A DNA stretch of 64,000 bases from Rotaria sordida (lineage: Eukaryota > Rotifera > Eurotatoria > Philodinida > Philodinidae), in contig CAJNOL010000167.1 of NCBI GenBank assembly GCA_905250125.1, positions 62,001 to 126,000 on the forward strand, written 5' to 3'. Of the stretch, positions 25,103 to 37,200 are shown piece by piece. The stretch's first letter is position 1; each line of letters begins with the position of its first letter. A program made the translations under genes and the position numbers. The notes below the pieces were generated by a model. The model worked only from the letters and a program-made list of their open reading frames with translations, did not search any database and had not been told where the DNA came from.

Positions 25103-28100
25103 AAATATTTCATATCTTGAAGAAAAACAAAAATAATGGTTTTATTTATTTAAATATTTTATATCATTGTAAAAGAATTTTATGTTGAAAAAAAAAAAGT
25201 ATTTTAGACGAGTTATTTGTGGACGTAAAGGTAAGGTCAAAGTCCAAAAACAAGAAGTTTCATCAAAAGATTACAAAGTGTTTTTTCATTAAAAAACACA
25301 AAGTAATGTACACGTTTTATGTCTTTTTTACTCTTAGAATATAATAGAAAATGTTATATATGTAAATATCTTGCATGCAAATATGCCTCTTAGTAAAATT
25401 TTATAGGTCAGAATTTCTATCCAAAAAAAAACATGTATGACACAATATTTTTTTTTTTATCATTTTGTATCGATTTCTTTGTTAATAGCAAAATCTAACT
25501 ACATCTCGTTTTCTTATCTTTTTCTTTCATCAAATAGTGACTTGGCATAGACAAGTAATTTAAAAACAGCCTTGGATATGTCGGTTTTTTCTTCGTTTTC
25601 TTTATCTTTATTCAGAGAATATGACGTATTCATTACAAACATACGCATCGAACGTTCCTTATCCGAGGTCAAAAATTATGCCCTAAAAAAAAGTAATTTA
25701 GATATTTATATAATCAATTTTGACTTTTCAATTTGATGAAAAACAAAGAAAAAAATGAAAGAAGTTAATTAGCCACATGTTTGTGTTAAAGATAATCTGT
25801 ATTATGCATATATTCGATATCTTTTCCTTCTTCTTTTTTTTTCAACTGTATCTCTACTCACGTCTCCACTCAATTGTATGAAGACAAGAAGATAATGGAT
25901 GAGGCGATGACGAATAGACATATATAACAAAGGTGATCACTTTAGACAACATAATGACAGGCTACTTTTTTTTTTTTTTTATAATTGATGTTTATCGTCT
26001 ACTGAAATAATTGATCGAAAAAAAAAATTTCGACAGGAGAAAACAGTTCTTTGTGTATGTTTGTATGTTTTTTTTTTTGATCAGTTTTCTCTCTGCTCTC
26101 TTACTTATTCAATAATTCTTATTTTTATGTTAAGTTCATTCATCTCTTCAATATATATCATATGTATAACCCCTTAAATAGATAATCCATTGCGCGCATC
26201 CTGAACAGCAATCACATGACGTCGATGATGTAAGACCGAACGTCATCGTATGGTGAAACAACATCCAATTGGATAGTTGTGCGTCATCATTGACGTGGCA
26301 CATGTATATAATCATAAGGATCCTTCTATTTTTCTCTTTTTCTCTTCTTTCGTTGATATTTATATGCAGTTTTTTTTTGTTTTAATATAATTATTACATT
26401 GTCAGGTAAATATTTAACGGTGAGAGAAAAACAAATATTCAAGTACCAAAAAAATTTCTTTTTTTATTTCTATTAAAACTTGAATTTACAAAAATGAATA
26501 TATTGAAATAATTGATTACATATGTACAACAACGCATTATGTTTTGTATATTTCTATCATACGTAGTTAGCATTGACAAAATGTCACAATAACTTCATTC
26601 AGTGCATTGGATATCAGTTTAAGGATACGGATGGTTTTTGTATAAGTGTATGTTGTCTATTATCAATTCATTGATATGAAAGATAAAAATAGATATGAAT
26701 AGAAAAAAAGTTTGGTAGAAGAACAAAAACGTTCACATTGTTTATCGGTTTTTTTTTTCTGTTCTTTTTCTTTTCTTTTTTTTTTTTTGCATGATCAACA
26801 TTACTTCCGATGAGGTTCAAGACGAATATTATTCTATAAAAATGTTCTAGTCAACTAGCATAATCGTTGACTTATTCTCTTGTGTTCTAATTATCTTTCT
26901 TGCATTTTTTTTTTCTATACACAAAGCGCAATCACATTGTTTCATATGAAAACAAATAGTGAGTGAAAAGAATTCTATTCTTTTGCTGCGATTTTTTTTT
27001 TGCCTAAATATGTTGCTAATAGATTGTGTATAGCAATACTTGGCTTCTGAATGTTTCCGAATGAGACAGGATGATGACTTGTCTGTTCTTGTTCTTCCAG
27101 GTTCTTTTTTTTTTCTCTTCTTGTTCTGGCATTGAATTCTCAATGCTTATATATTCAATAAGCAGCTGATAGATGCGGTTTTTTTTTAGGAATAGAAAAT
27201 AAAAAGAAAGAAAGTCGCAAGAGAACAAGCACACGTCTGCGAGTCGTTGTATTCTGGCATTATTGATTTAGCTATCAACAGAAACGGCAACATTCCTATT
27301 TCTTTTTAGTTGAATCATTTCTCTTTTCTGCTTGCCGTTTTGTTTCCTAGTTATTGAGTTGAGTGCTGTTTTTTTCTTTTTTTTCGTTTCTTACTTTTCG
27401 CTAGACGAAAGAGGAACAGGTAATAGTAGTAATAGGAACGAAAAGGATGATGATGATGCTTTCATCTTCAAGTGAATGAATGATTGACTAACTGAATGTG
27501 GCAGGCATGCTTGAGGCAACTAGTTGCGTAGCATATAGAAAAAAAAAAAGAAAGACACATCAATGCACCACTCAAGAATAAAAAAAAAACAGATGCATTG
27601 TTGTTTGTCGGAATAGTGAGTCGTCGACCAAGTAGCTAATGTGCAAATATATACATGTGCTAGTGATTGCTAGTATATACGGATGTAAGCGCATTCGTAG
27701 TAGGTTTATAGACAGAGGACTTTTTTTTTCTTTTTGTTCTTTTTCTCTTTTCTTTTCTTTTGTGAGTACTGTATACGTATCTTTCGAGAACAAGGACTTG
27801 CGTTGTTGTGCGTAGCTGACAATAAAATTATCGAACAAAAGAAATGCATGAATAGATGGGGAGAATGGACAAGGACGTAGGAAAAAGAAAAAGGAACGTG
27901 TACCATATCCATCCCGTCCATCACAAATGTGAACGAACGATTGTGGAGGACAAAGCTATTACGCTATCTATAGAACGTGGAGGCCAATTGTCTTGATATG
28001 ATCCATTTTTTTCTTCTTCTTCTTCTTCTTCGTCTTTGCTTATTTCAACAGCTGATGCTGGCATCAGCAGCTCATATTGAGAATCTATTAAATACAGAAG

Positions 28101-28432
28101 AACTTCTAAGGACAAAAAAATTCTTTCTTTCTAAGCTTTTATTTATAATACATTTTTAAAATGAAAAAAAAGGAAAAAAACCTGGATATCGAGTGTAATT
28201 CTTTCGCTATTTCTTTTTTTTTCTTTCTCTTTCGATTAATAGAGAAAAGAGAGAGAGATGCACTGAGGGCATGTTAGACCATCGATCTAGGGTGATGTGA
28301 AGAAGAATACGACGACGAAAAGAAGGAGAAGGTCATTTTCACATATATCTCTTCTTCTAACTGAAGTATGATTTTACTTTCAGATATTGTTTTTTATTAT
28401 TATTTAATTCCATCGTGATCACGACGAGTAGT
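25103..28432. other. Intergenic region with candidate promoter
   Basis: About 3.3 kb without a coding gene. It is full of oligo-T and pyrimidine tracts, and the many overlapping frames between 26847 and 28159 are low-complexity translations. A cluster of promoter-type motifs at about 26190-26330 is listed separately. An ACTTTCAG acceptor-like site at 28376-28383 precedes the next gene's ATG by about 50 nt. Confidence 0.5.
26190..26330 (+). promoter_or_regulatory. Candidate promoter with CRE/UPRE-like sites, CCAAT and TATA-like box
   Basis: Within 140 bp there are TGACGTCG (CRE-like), GAACGTCATCG, CCAATTGG, GCGTCATCATTGACGTGGCA (containing a TGACGTGG UPRE-like site) and TGTATATAATC (TATA-like). 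A CAG|GTAAAT donor-like site follows at about 26404. The local GC is higher than the flanks. It could drive a 5'UTR exon spliced to the ankyrin gene at 28384, but the 2-kb distance and the transcript structure are inferred. Confidence 0.35.
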
Positions 28433-29610
28433 ATGTTGACTGAGAGTAATTATCATCATCGTGCTCATCATCATAATAGTGGTCCGGTGATTTCTCAACA
28501 TCGTACACATTATACACCTTATCAACATCCATCACATACAACAAAGTCAACACAACAAGTTCAACATCAACAAGTACAACAGCAACAAGTACAACAGCAA
28601 CCACAACAGCAACCTGAAGTACAACAACCTAAATTTGATTTACATCATGCTGTTCGAACAAATGATGTATCAGGAATAATTCGTTTACATAGTCGACTTC
28701 GACAACAACCAATGGTTGCTGATACATGTTTACTTGATTCAAATGGACATACACCATTATATGCAGCAATTTCTAATGGAAGACTTGCTATGGTTGATCT
28801 TCTTCTTCATCTCGGCCATAATCCTGTAAGTTTGATTACTTAAAAATGTAGAAAATAATCTAACCAAAAAAAGAACAATAATAACAGATTGCTTTTTATT
28901 TTTCATGTGATGAATTATTCATTATTGAATAGTTTCGAGTATAGGGGAAAAAAACGAAAGAATATGAATCATATCTTTTCTTATAGGAATGAAATCAACG
29001 AATAGATGTGTTGTATTAAGATTAATTTATGTAGTAAATCAAAATAAAAATAAAACTAATGGATTAGTCTATTTAATCTTGATATGTTAATGCAGTTTTT
29101 TTTTTGTATAATTTTCGAAAATATTCAAGGATAGTTTATTGAATATAACATTTTCAATAAGGGAAATTTCAGGAAAAAGATAATATTTTTCAAATATTGT
29201 CCTTAAACAAATATAACATTCTTAAATGTTTTTTTTAGAAAAGAAATAATTTTTTTATTTTCTTTTAGTATTGCATCTCGGTGGCTCGTGAATCAGCATT
29301 AAATGTTGCCATAGGTTTTGGTCGTCTTGATATAGTAGATTATTTATTAACACGTGGTTTTCCTGTTGATTATCCGGGGTTTGAAAATAAAACTCCATTA
29401 GAACGAGCTATTGAATGTAATCAAGGTTCTGTTGTTGTTACTTTACTTAAACATGGTAGTGATTGGCGTCGTTATGAAGAACGACGTAAAACAGGAGATA
29501 TGTCACTTGTTGAATGGGCACTTGCCAATGAACATCCTCAAGTATTAGGTGTACTTATTGATCTATATGGCGATGATGAATCTGTATTTAATCAGATCGG
29601 TATGATGTAA
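28433..29610 (+). CDS. Ankyrin-repeat protein with His/Gln-rich N-terminus
   Basis: Two exons (28433-28825, 29269-29610) in phase 0 give 244 aa. The first ATG in frame is at 28433. The first 65 residues are His-, Thr- and Gln-rich, with a QVQQQQVQQQ tract. They are followed by at least four ankyrin-type units: 'FDLHHAVRTNDVSGIIRLHS', 'NGHTPLYAAISNGRLAMVDL', 'ESALNVAIGFGRLDIVDYLL' and 'KTPLERAIECNQGSVVVTLL'. The end reads 'DMSLVEWALANEHPQVLGVL', itself a diverged repeat, then an acidic tail. Ankyrin stacks bind protein partners; the partner is unknown. No other domain is visible. I cannot assign an orthologue. Confidence 0.85.
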
Positions 29611-30744
29611 AAAATAGTTTGTACATAAAAATTTTACATATATATATATATATATATACATAAAATATGTGTGTGTATAACAAGCAGACCATTTTTCAGG
29701 TATCTATTACTTTTATTTCTGTGTGTTGTAAATTAAGTGAGAGTGAGAGAGAGAGGTCATTTTCCCGGTTTAGTACCATTAGTTTGTTTCATGTTACATT
29801 TTTTTTTTCTCTCTCTCTTTTGTTTTGTTTCATTGCTTCACAATCAACTGATTTGTTGTTTGTTTGTTTGGTTTATTGTTCGAGTTTTTCTTTTTTGTTT
29901 TCGTGCATAACGTTGATGAACAGTTTCATGTCTTTTCTGGTTTTTTTTTCTCTGTACATATTTGTATATCTACTATTCTCTATATTACAGTACGCGTCAT
30001 TGTTCCATCTGTGATTTTTTTTGTCACTATCTCTCTCCTTATATATGAATTTCTTTTTTGGCTTTATGTACATTTGATGATGAAAAAACAAAAAAAAACA
30101 AAAACAACAAAGATTATTCTCTTGTATATTTGTATAATAACTTTGATGTGACCATTTTGTTGCTTCTATATATATAACAGGAAGTATATAGAACAGGTTC
30201 GGTTTTTTTTTGTTTTTTTTTAAATACCCGGCCTTTCGTTTTTTTTTTGTTTTGAGCATTATTGGCTTTCTTTTTTTTGTGTACAGTATCTTTTTCCCGT
30301 GTGTATGTGCGTGTGTTTTTGTTTATTAGGAAAAAAAAAACTTTACATTCATTCAAGAAAAATTACTTGCATTACATATAATTCTTGATGGAACCAATAG
30401 GAATTTTTGGATTGAAATAACAGATGTCACTTGCAGAATAAATGAGACTTGTTTTTTTCTTTATTTGTTATCATTAATTAGAATAGAAAAACAAACAAAA
30501 TTATTAAATTATTAATTTGAAAAATTTTTTTGTGCAAATTATTTTCAAAAATTTTTTTCTTCCGATTAGTTTAATTCTCGTTGGCCTATCATATAACAAA
30601 GAGACGTCATCAATTGATCGTTGTTCATTTGTTCTTTCTCTATCATTAGAAAGAAAGATAGGGGTCAATCTCGTGAAGACATTCTTGTTCTTTTTTTTTC
30701 TTTCTTTTTCTATCACAGATTGTTATATTCATATTATTTAAATA
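29611..30744. other. Intergenic T-rich DNA
   Basis: Contains a TA microsatellite at about 29638-29657 and long pyrimidine tracts. The frames here are low-complexity Phe/Leu/Ser or Lys-rich antisense translations, not genes. A TATCACAG acceptor-like site at 30711-30718 precedes the next ATG by 26 nt. Confidence 0.5.
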
Positions 30745-31592
30745 ATGGAACAACAACATAATACTTTGGCTTTAAATGATAGTGCTGGTGTTTTACCAAT
30801 GGATACTGGTGTAACATATAATGGTGTTCATGGTAAACAAATTCTGTTGTTTTTTTTTTGTTCTCTTCATTTTTACCAATAAAATAATATTTTTATTTAG
30901 ATGAAAGTATGAATAATCCATCATCATCAGGTAAGACTGGTACAAAAAAAGGTCGTGGTCGTCCACCAAAATCTGGAAGTACAACAAAAGGAAGTAGTGG
31001 TATTAATGCATCAAAACGTGGACGTGGTCGACCACCAAAAACAGGTGAAACATCATCATCAACAAAAAAGGTTACTGCATTAAATACGAAAAAAGAAGAA
31101 ACATCAACAAATGTTGATGTAAATAAAAAAAGACGTGGTAGACCATCGAAGAGCAGTACATCGAATGAACAAATCAATGGAATAAGTAAACCACAAGTAA
31201 ATACAAGAAAAAAAAATAGAGAACTATTTAAATAGAAATTATTTTTTTATTTTTAGGTTCGAGTAACTCCGGTTTCATATCAACAAGAAAAACAAGTAGT
31301 TGATGAACCAATAAAGAGAAAACGTGGACGACCATCAGGAACACCAAAAAAAACTGTAGTAGCTGCAGTATCAACACCATCGAAAACGGCTTCATCAGGA
31401 AGAAAACGTGGTCGTCCATCAGGATCTGGTAGTATTAAAAAATCATCATCAAAACCTAAGGCATCAGTTAGTACTGATGGTTCAGCTAGAAAACGAGGTC
31501 GACCAAAAAAATCAACAGGAACACCATCAACAACTGGACCTGTCGGATCAGTTAATGAAACAGCTACTGTTACAACAAATAATGTTCAATAA
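30745..31592 (+). CDS. AT-hook DNA-binding protein (six hooks, HMGA-like)
   Basis: Three exons (30745-30832, 30901-31196, 31257-31592), phase-consistent, give 239 aa. Six AT-hook cores are visible: KKGRGRPPK, KRGRGRPPK, KKRRGRPSK, KRKRGRPSG, RKRGRPSG and RKRGRPKK, separated by Ser/Thr/Lys-rich linkers. AT-hooks insert the Arg-Gly-Arg core into the minor groove of AT-rich DNA, so this is a nuclear chromatin-architecture protein of the HMGA type. HMGA proteins usually have three hooks; six in 239 residues is high, and the domain arrangement alone does not prove orthology. The sequence is otherwise disordered, with no other domain. Antisense frames over it are shadows. An AATAAA at 31929-31934 may be its poly(A) signal. 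Confidence 0.9.
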
Positions 31593-34215
31593 AACAACAA
31601 CATTTTTTCGTTTTTAAACTAGCATTCGAATGACATAAAAATATGTCAAAGTCAATAATTAATATCTCATTTTTTACTTCTATTTCATTGTATGTATTTT
31701 CTGCGTGTGTGTGTGTGGGTGTGCGTGTACTTGTCGTTCTAGACACTAAAACAAGTCATCTATTGTTTATTCATCTATTACTTGTTTGTTTATTATGTTC
31801 ATAAGTAGTCTCTATGTACGCATATACCCTTCGTTTTTTTTTTCTTGTCCGTATTTCATTTATTTGCTGTCTATTACGCTTATAAAATAGATCATATGCT
31901 AGATATGTTCGTTGTTTCTCGATCAATGAATAAATGACTTTTTACATAAAGCTATAATAATTATATTAATGAAGTTTATTAAAATGAATATGAACAATAT
32001 GAATATAATTATTATGAAAAAGATAAAACTTTTTATTGAGATATTATCAGATTAATAGATGAAAGCTTTTTCATTGCAACTTTCTTATATGAAACTATTA
32101 TTATAATAGTTTACTTAAGACATACCACCAAGAGGAATGATAGTAACATTATAATACTTTATAGCATGCTTCAGGAAATTTTTTCTATATATAAACAAAT
32201 ATTGATACTGTAAACACTGCTCTTATAAATCTATGATATTTTACCATTCTTGATTTGATATGATAATATTAGAATTTTGATCAAAGCTGTCAAGCTCTGA
32301 TTTAGATGAATTGAAAAAACAACGCTTTTACTTCTACAATAAAGTTCATATTTAAGTAAGAGTTATTTTATAATGAACTATGTGTTGTTTTCAACGTCCA
32401 GATTTCATCTCTCAGGACAATTGAAGACGATAAACTATCTACTAGACTGTTAATTATCACCTTCTCTTTCATGATGACTCTCCAGGTCAAATATTTCGAT
32501 ATACAACGATCGGTAATCTTTTTAAGCTTACAATGATTGAAAATTATTTATTTAATAGTGTCATAATTCAAATCACTTTATGCTTGTAATTTGTCATTTG
32601 TTATATAAAGATCATAATTAGTAAGGTAATAAATTTGTTCGATTACAGATATCTCCCAGATTGTACTACAAACTCAATATCTTTTCGACCTTTACAAAAC
32701 TATATTTTATCATCTTTCAACTGTTCGGAGAGGCGGAATCTGATTGATGCAAAGAGAATGCAGTGCAATACGGACTTAAATATAGACGAAAAAAATTTTC
32801 CTTATCCATTTAAATCAGAAGTGAACCGCTTTGATCAAAATTCTAATATTATCAGACCACATATAGAGTGGTGAAATATTATAGAGCATTTTTTGGATTA
32901 TCAGCATCTGTAAATTATATAGAGAAAATATCCTGGAGTCTTCTATTATGAAGTATTATAGTGTTTCTGGCATTACACTTTGTATGGTTTAAGCATATTC
33001 GAGCTTTTATTTTTTTTTTTTTGAGGTTTTTAATTGGATACCGAAAGAGTCTATCAATTATTTATCTATATTGACTGGTATATTTTTCTTTTATAATCAT
33101 TTTTTATTCAATTACGAGAGTGAAGTAAATAAACAATTGTTGAGTAGTGAAATCAAGAAAATTGATACATTGTTTTTTTGCATTTATGAGAAAATCGGGA
33201 TCATTATTTTATCTTGAGATTATCATTTTTGGATAATCTATTGATATATTTAAGAAGTACTTAGCTTAATATCTTCTGTTTTTTTTTTGTCCATGGCATT
33301 ACATTAGAGATATCTCATTTGTCTCTCTTAGGAATATTAACCTATGGAGGACATAAGAAATATTTCTCATTTAGGTAATGACAACTGTCTTAGCGTTTAT
33401 AGAAAATATGTTTCATATTATAACTGTGTCTCTAAGGTACCGTCTATCATAAAAGCTATGCTTTTTTTCTCATTTATGTCAAAGAAATACTATTATTATT
33501 AATATGGACTTTTGTTTTTTTTCAATATATCTGTCTTTTTTTAGAATAGTTAAAATATCTTCAAGGTCAAGATCAATACAAGTTTCTTGAGTAAATAATA
33601 TATACTCAATTAATGCAATTTAAATTATTGATTTGTTGACTAACAAAAAATGTCAAATATAATAAAAGAAAAAGAAAAAAAAATATATATATATATATAA
33701 AAACTGAACTATTTTTGACTCGACATATATCTTTCGATGTCATGAAATATGAAAAAGTATATTTGATTATACATAAATTTAATATGAATGACAGTTTGTT
33801 TATATGTTGACATGATTAGCTATTATCGAATAAGTCTTCAATTGTCATACCATTCTATTGTCATCAATTTATGTATTAGGAAAACAACAAGATATACAAA
33901 TAAAAAAAAAGAAAGAAAGGGAAATAGAAAGACGACAAAGAAAAGAAGCTGTCTTTTTTACCATCATCATCTCATTTCTTTTCTCAGGACATACTCTTTT
34001 TCGCTAACTATTGATCTACTACTTTTTTTTCTTTCTTCCTTCTTCCGGTTGCTTTCTGTATACAAATACATTATTCTCTGTCTTAGTTGTTGTTGTTAGT
34101 TTTTCTTGTACGCTATCTTGATTGTTGGACGCGGTCTAGAATATTAACGTTATCTTATTAAGACGTACAAATTCTTTTTCCTTTTCTTCTTGATATAGAT
34201 AATATCAATTGTAAT
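31593..34215. other. Intergenic region
   Basis: Begins with the probable 3'UTR of the AT-hook gene, containing a GT-rich microsatellite at about 31703-31727. The rest is AT-rich with a TA run near 33680. Short frames at 32635-32874 and 33788-34099 lack motifs and were not accepted. A TGATATAG acceptor-like site at 34191-34198 lies 17 nt before the next ATG. Confidence 0.5.
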
Positions 34216-37200
34216 ATGTTGATTGTGTGGTTTTTACAATTGTTTATTGTAAACAATATTATTTTTGCACAACCACCAACTTGTTTACGTTCATCACGAT
34301 ATTTAATACCTCAAACACCAGGTGATAATGGTTTTCGTATATCTGTTGAAGGTGGTTTTAAAACATATGTACCAGGACGAACATATAAAAGTAAGATTTT
34401 GTTTTATACTTGTATTTTTGAAATTATTTGAGACTAGTTAAAAAAAGAAAAAAAGTATACACATATATGATATTTCATTTTAGTTTCATTAAGTGGTTTT
34501 AAAAATCAATTTTATCAATCATCATTTAAAGAATTTATGCTTATTGCTGTACCATCAACATGGTCTGATGAACAACCATATAAACCGATAGGACATTTTG
34601 AATTATTACCATCAACAAATACTAATGATGAATCAATGCAAGAAGCTATTATTAGTCAACGTAATTGTCCTGGTGGTGTTACAGATGTAAATCCAGATAA
34701 ATTAAAAAATTCTATATCTGTTGATTGGATTGCACCACGTCATCCACAAGGATGTATTTCATTTAAGTAAAAGTTTTATTTTTTTAACAGGATATTTTAA
34801 TGAATAGTTATTTTTTTCTTTATTCATATAGAGCTATAATTGTACGTTCAGATACAGTATGGTTTAAAGATGACAATGCTCTTACGTATACACTGTGTGA
34901 AGATCGTTTGTATTCTATAAAATAATCAATCATGCATTTAAATGAGATATTATTTCTATTTAGAAATGCATATGAAGAAAATGATGCAACAATGTTGTGC
35001 ATGTGGTGAAGCAAAATATCAATTAACATTTCGAGGACTTTGGTCACCAGAAACACATAAAAAAGATTGGCCATCAACAACAGGTAATGAGAATTTTCTC
35101 AAGGATATCTCTACCTTCCTTATTTTTTTCTGTCCACCGAATAAAAAAAACCAACTTATCGAAGGTACCCTAAAAACCCATGTTGCTGTTTTTGGAAGGG
35201 CTGCAAATAAACAATCAGCACGACAATATTTTTTTAAACAAAAAGAAAAACTGCCCATTCCAAAATAGTGTATAGGATATGTGAAAAAAAAGTTTTAGTT
35301 CGATCGGATATACTAGACCGGAGAAACGGGAGTGCTCTCATACGATTTTTTTCTTTTCATTCATTTGAGACAAGCGCGAAACATGGGTGCAGTTTTCGTT
35401 AATTTGATTTCTTGTCGAATTTTTTAATGTTTAGCTCATTTTTCAACAAGTGTTGGTGCTGTTCATAATTCTAATTATACAATGTTTCAAATTGGTTCAT
35501 ATGCAAATCGTGGTTTAAGTCAATTAGTTTTAACCGGTGAAACACATACATTAGAACAAGAATTAGCAAATGAAGTTAGTATATGTATCTATATATGAAA
35601 AGAAAATTTTTGTTTTTTTTATTAAATTCTACTAGCAACGTAATAGAGGATCGGTTGGTTTGCGTTTTTTTATGTCCGGTTCATCATGTCATCAAGCTAT
35701 TCGAGTTAATCGTAATTTTCATCAATTATCTCTTGTTAATAGATATGTTGATGAAAATATAAAATCAACCGATTCTTTTATAGGTAGATTTTCGTTGTTA
35801 GAAAAAAGAAAAAAAACAACTTTTGTTTTCTTGTATTATATGTAATGTCTTCTTATATTTGTTTATTGATGTTGTATATGTGTAAATGTTGCTTCTTGTT
35901 TATTATAGTCATTCAATGGGGTTATTCGTAGTTTATTATTTGCTCAACCTTTAAAACTATCATCTAATGAAATAAAATCAACAATGAATGTATTTACAGT
36001 TTCACCTTATCATCCTAAATTGAGTTTTGTTAGCAAAATTTCACCGAGTCCTGATTGGTTTACAGGTAGATTTTTATTTTTTCGTCATGCTTTATTATGT
36101 ATTTAATGAAATTTTATTTTTTAAAACTATTTTATTTTATATATATATATATAGGAGTTAATGCAATTGATTTATGTTTATCAAATTGTACATGGATTGA
36201 ACAATATTCAGAAGATCTTTATCCATTAGATGCTGGTATTGATAGTGGAAAGACATATACAGTAAGTTTGCTTCTTTATTATTTTTTTTATTTTTCGTTG
36301 TATAATGATAAAATTTATTATTTCACTTTAGTCAAGTCGATTACCAACAATACCATTAGAAAAAATCCATACAATTACTGGTACAGTTTCACCATCATCA
36401 TCTTTTCATGATCCTATGAGTTAGTATTAAGATTTTATTGTTGTTATTATTAATGTCTTTTTTTTTTTTTTTACAAATTTTGATAGGTAAACCAATAATG
36501 CCCGTAGCACGTGTTATTCTTCAACGTACACTTGTTCGTGGTACTCAATGTCCAAATAATCAACATGGTACACAAAATTCACATAGAGTTCAAAATAATT
36601 ACCAAGATTCATCGGTTGATATTGATTTATCACAAGCAAAACATCGTAATGAACGATTGAAACAAAAATATGATAATTCAGGAAAATTGATATATTCTTA
36701 TGGTAAATTATTGTTTTGAAAAATATTTTGATTTCTTTATTTTGCTTTTTTTTTGTTTTATGTATTTTAAAGAAGAACCATTATCACCTGAATGTCGTAT
36801 GACTGACTGGTCACTATGGTCATCATGTTCGGTTAGTTGTGGTCATGGAATAAAAACACGTCGACGTGCTTATCTTATGCCAGACAAAGCTTTTCGTAAT
36901 CATTGTAATCAAAGAACTTATGATATGACTTCATGTTATTTGGCATCATGTTCATCATCAATGACAAATAATAATTTCAAATCATCAAATAATGCAATGT
37001 AAATATTCTATTATTTTTATTATTAAAAATAATCAAAAACGAGAAATTTGGTTTTGTTTTTATAGGTGTATGGTAAGCGAATGGTCATCATGGTCACATT
37101 GTTCTGTAACATGTGGTACAGGAATGCGTACTCGTTCTCGTACAATGTTAAAAGGTCGAGATAATCCTCAGTGTCAATCAGAATATCAATTAATGGAAAA

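Noticed and set aside
30793..31419. Antisense frames over the AT-hook gene and VDDD-type repeats
   Set aside because: Shadows of the GRGRPPK coding repeats read from the other strand.
35636..35783. Possible extra spondin exon bounded by ACTAG and GGTAGATT
   Set aside because: Its inclusion would leave phase 1 and bring a stop into the next exon, while skipping it joins exons in phase 0 and aligns well with the second Spondin_N domain.
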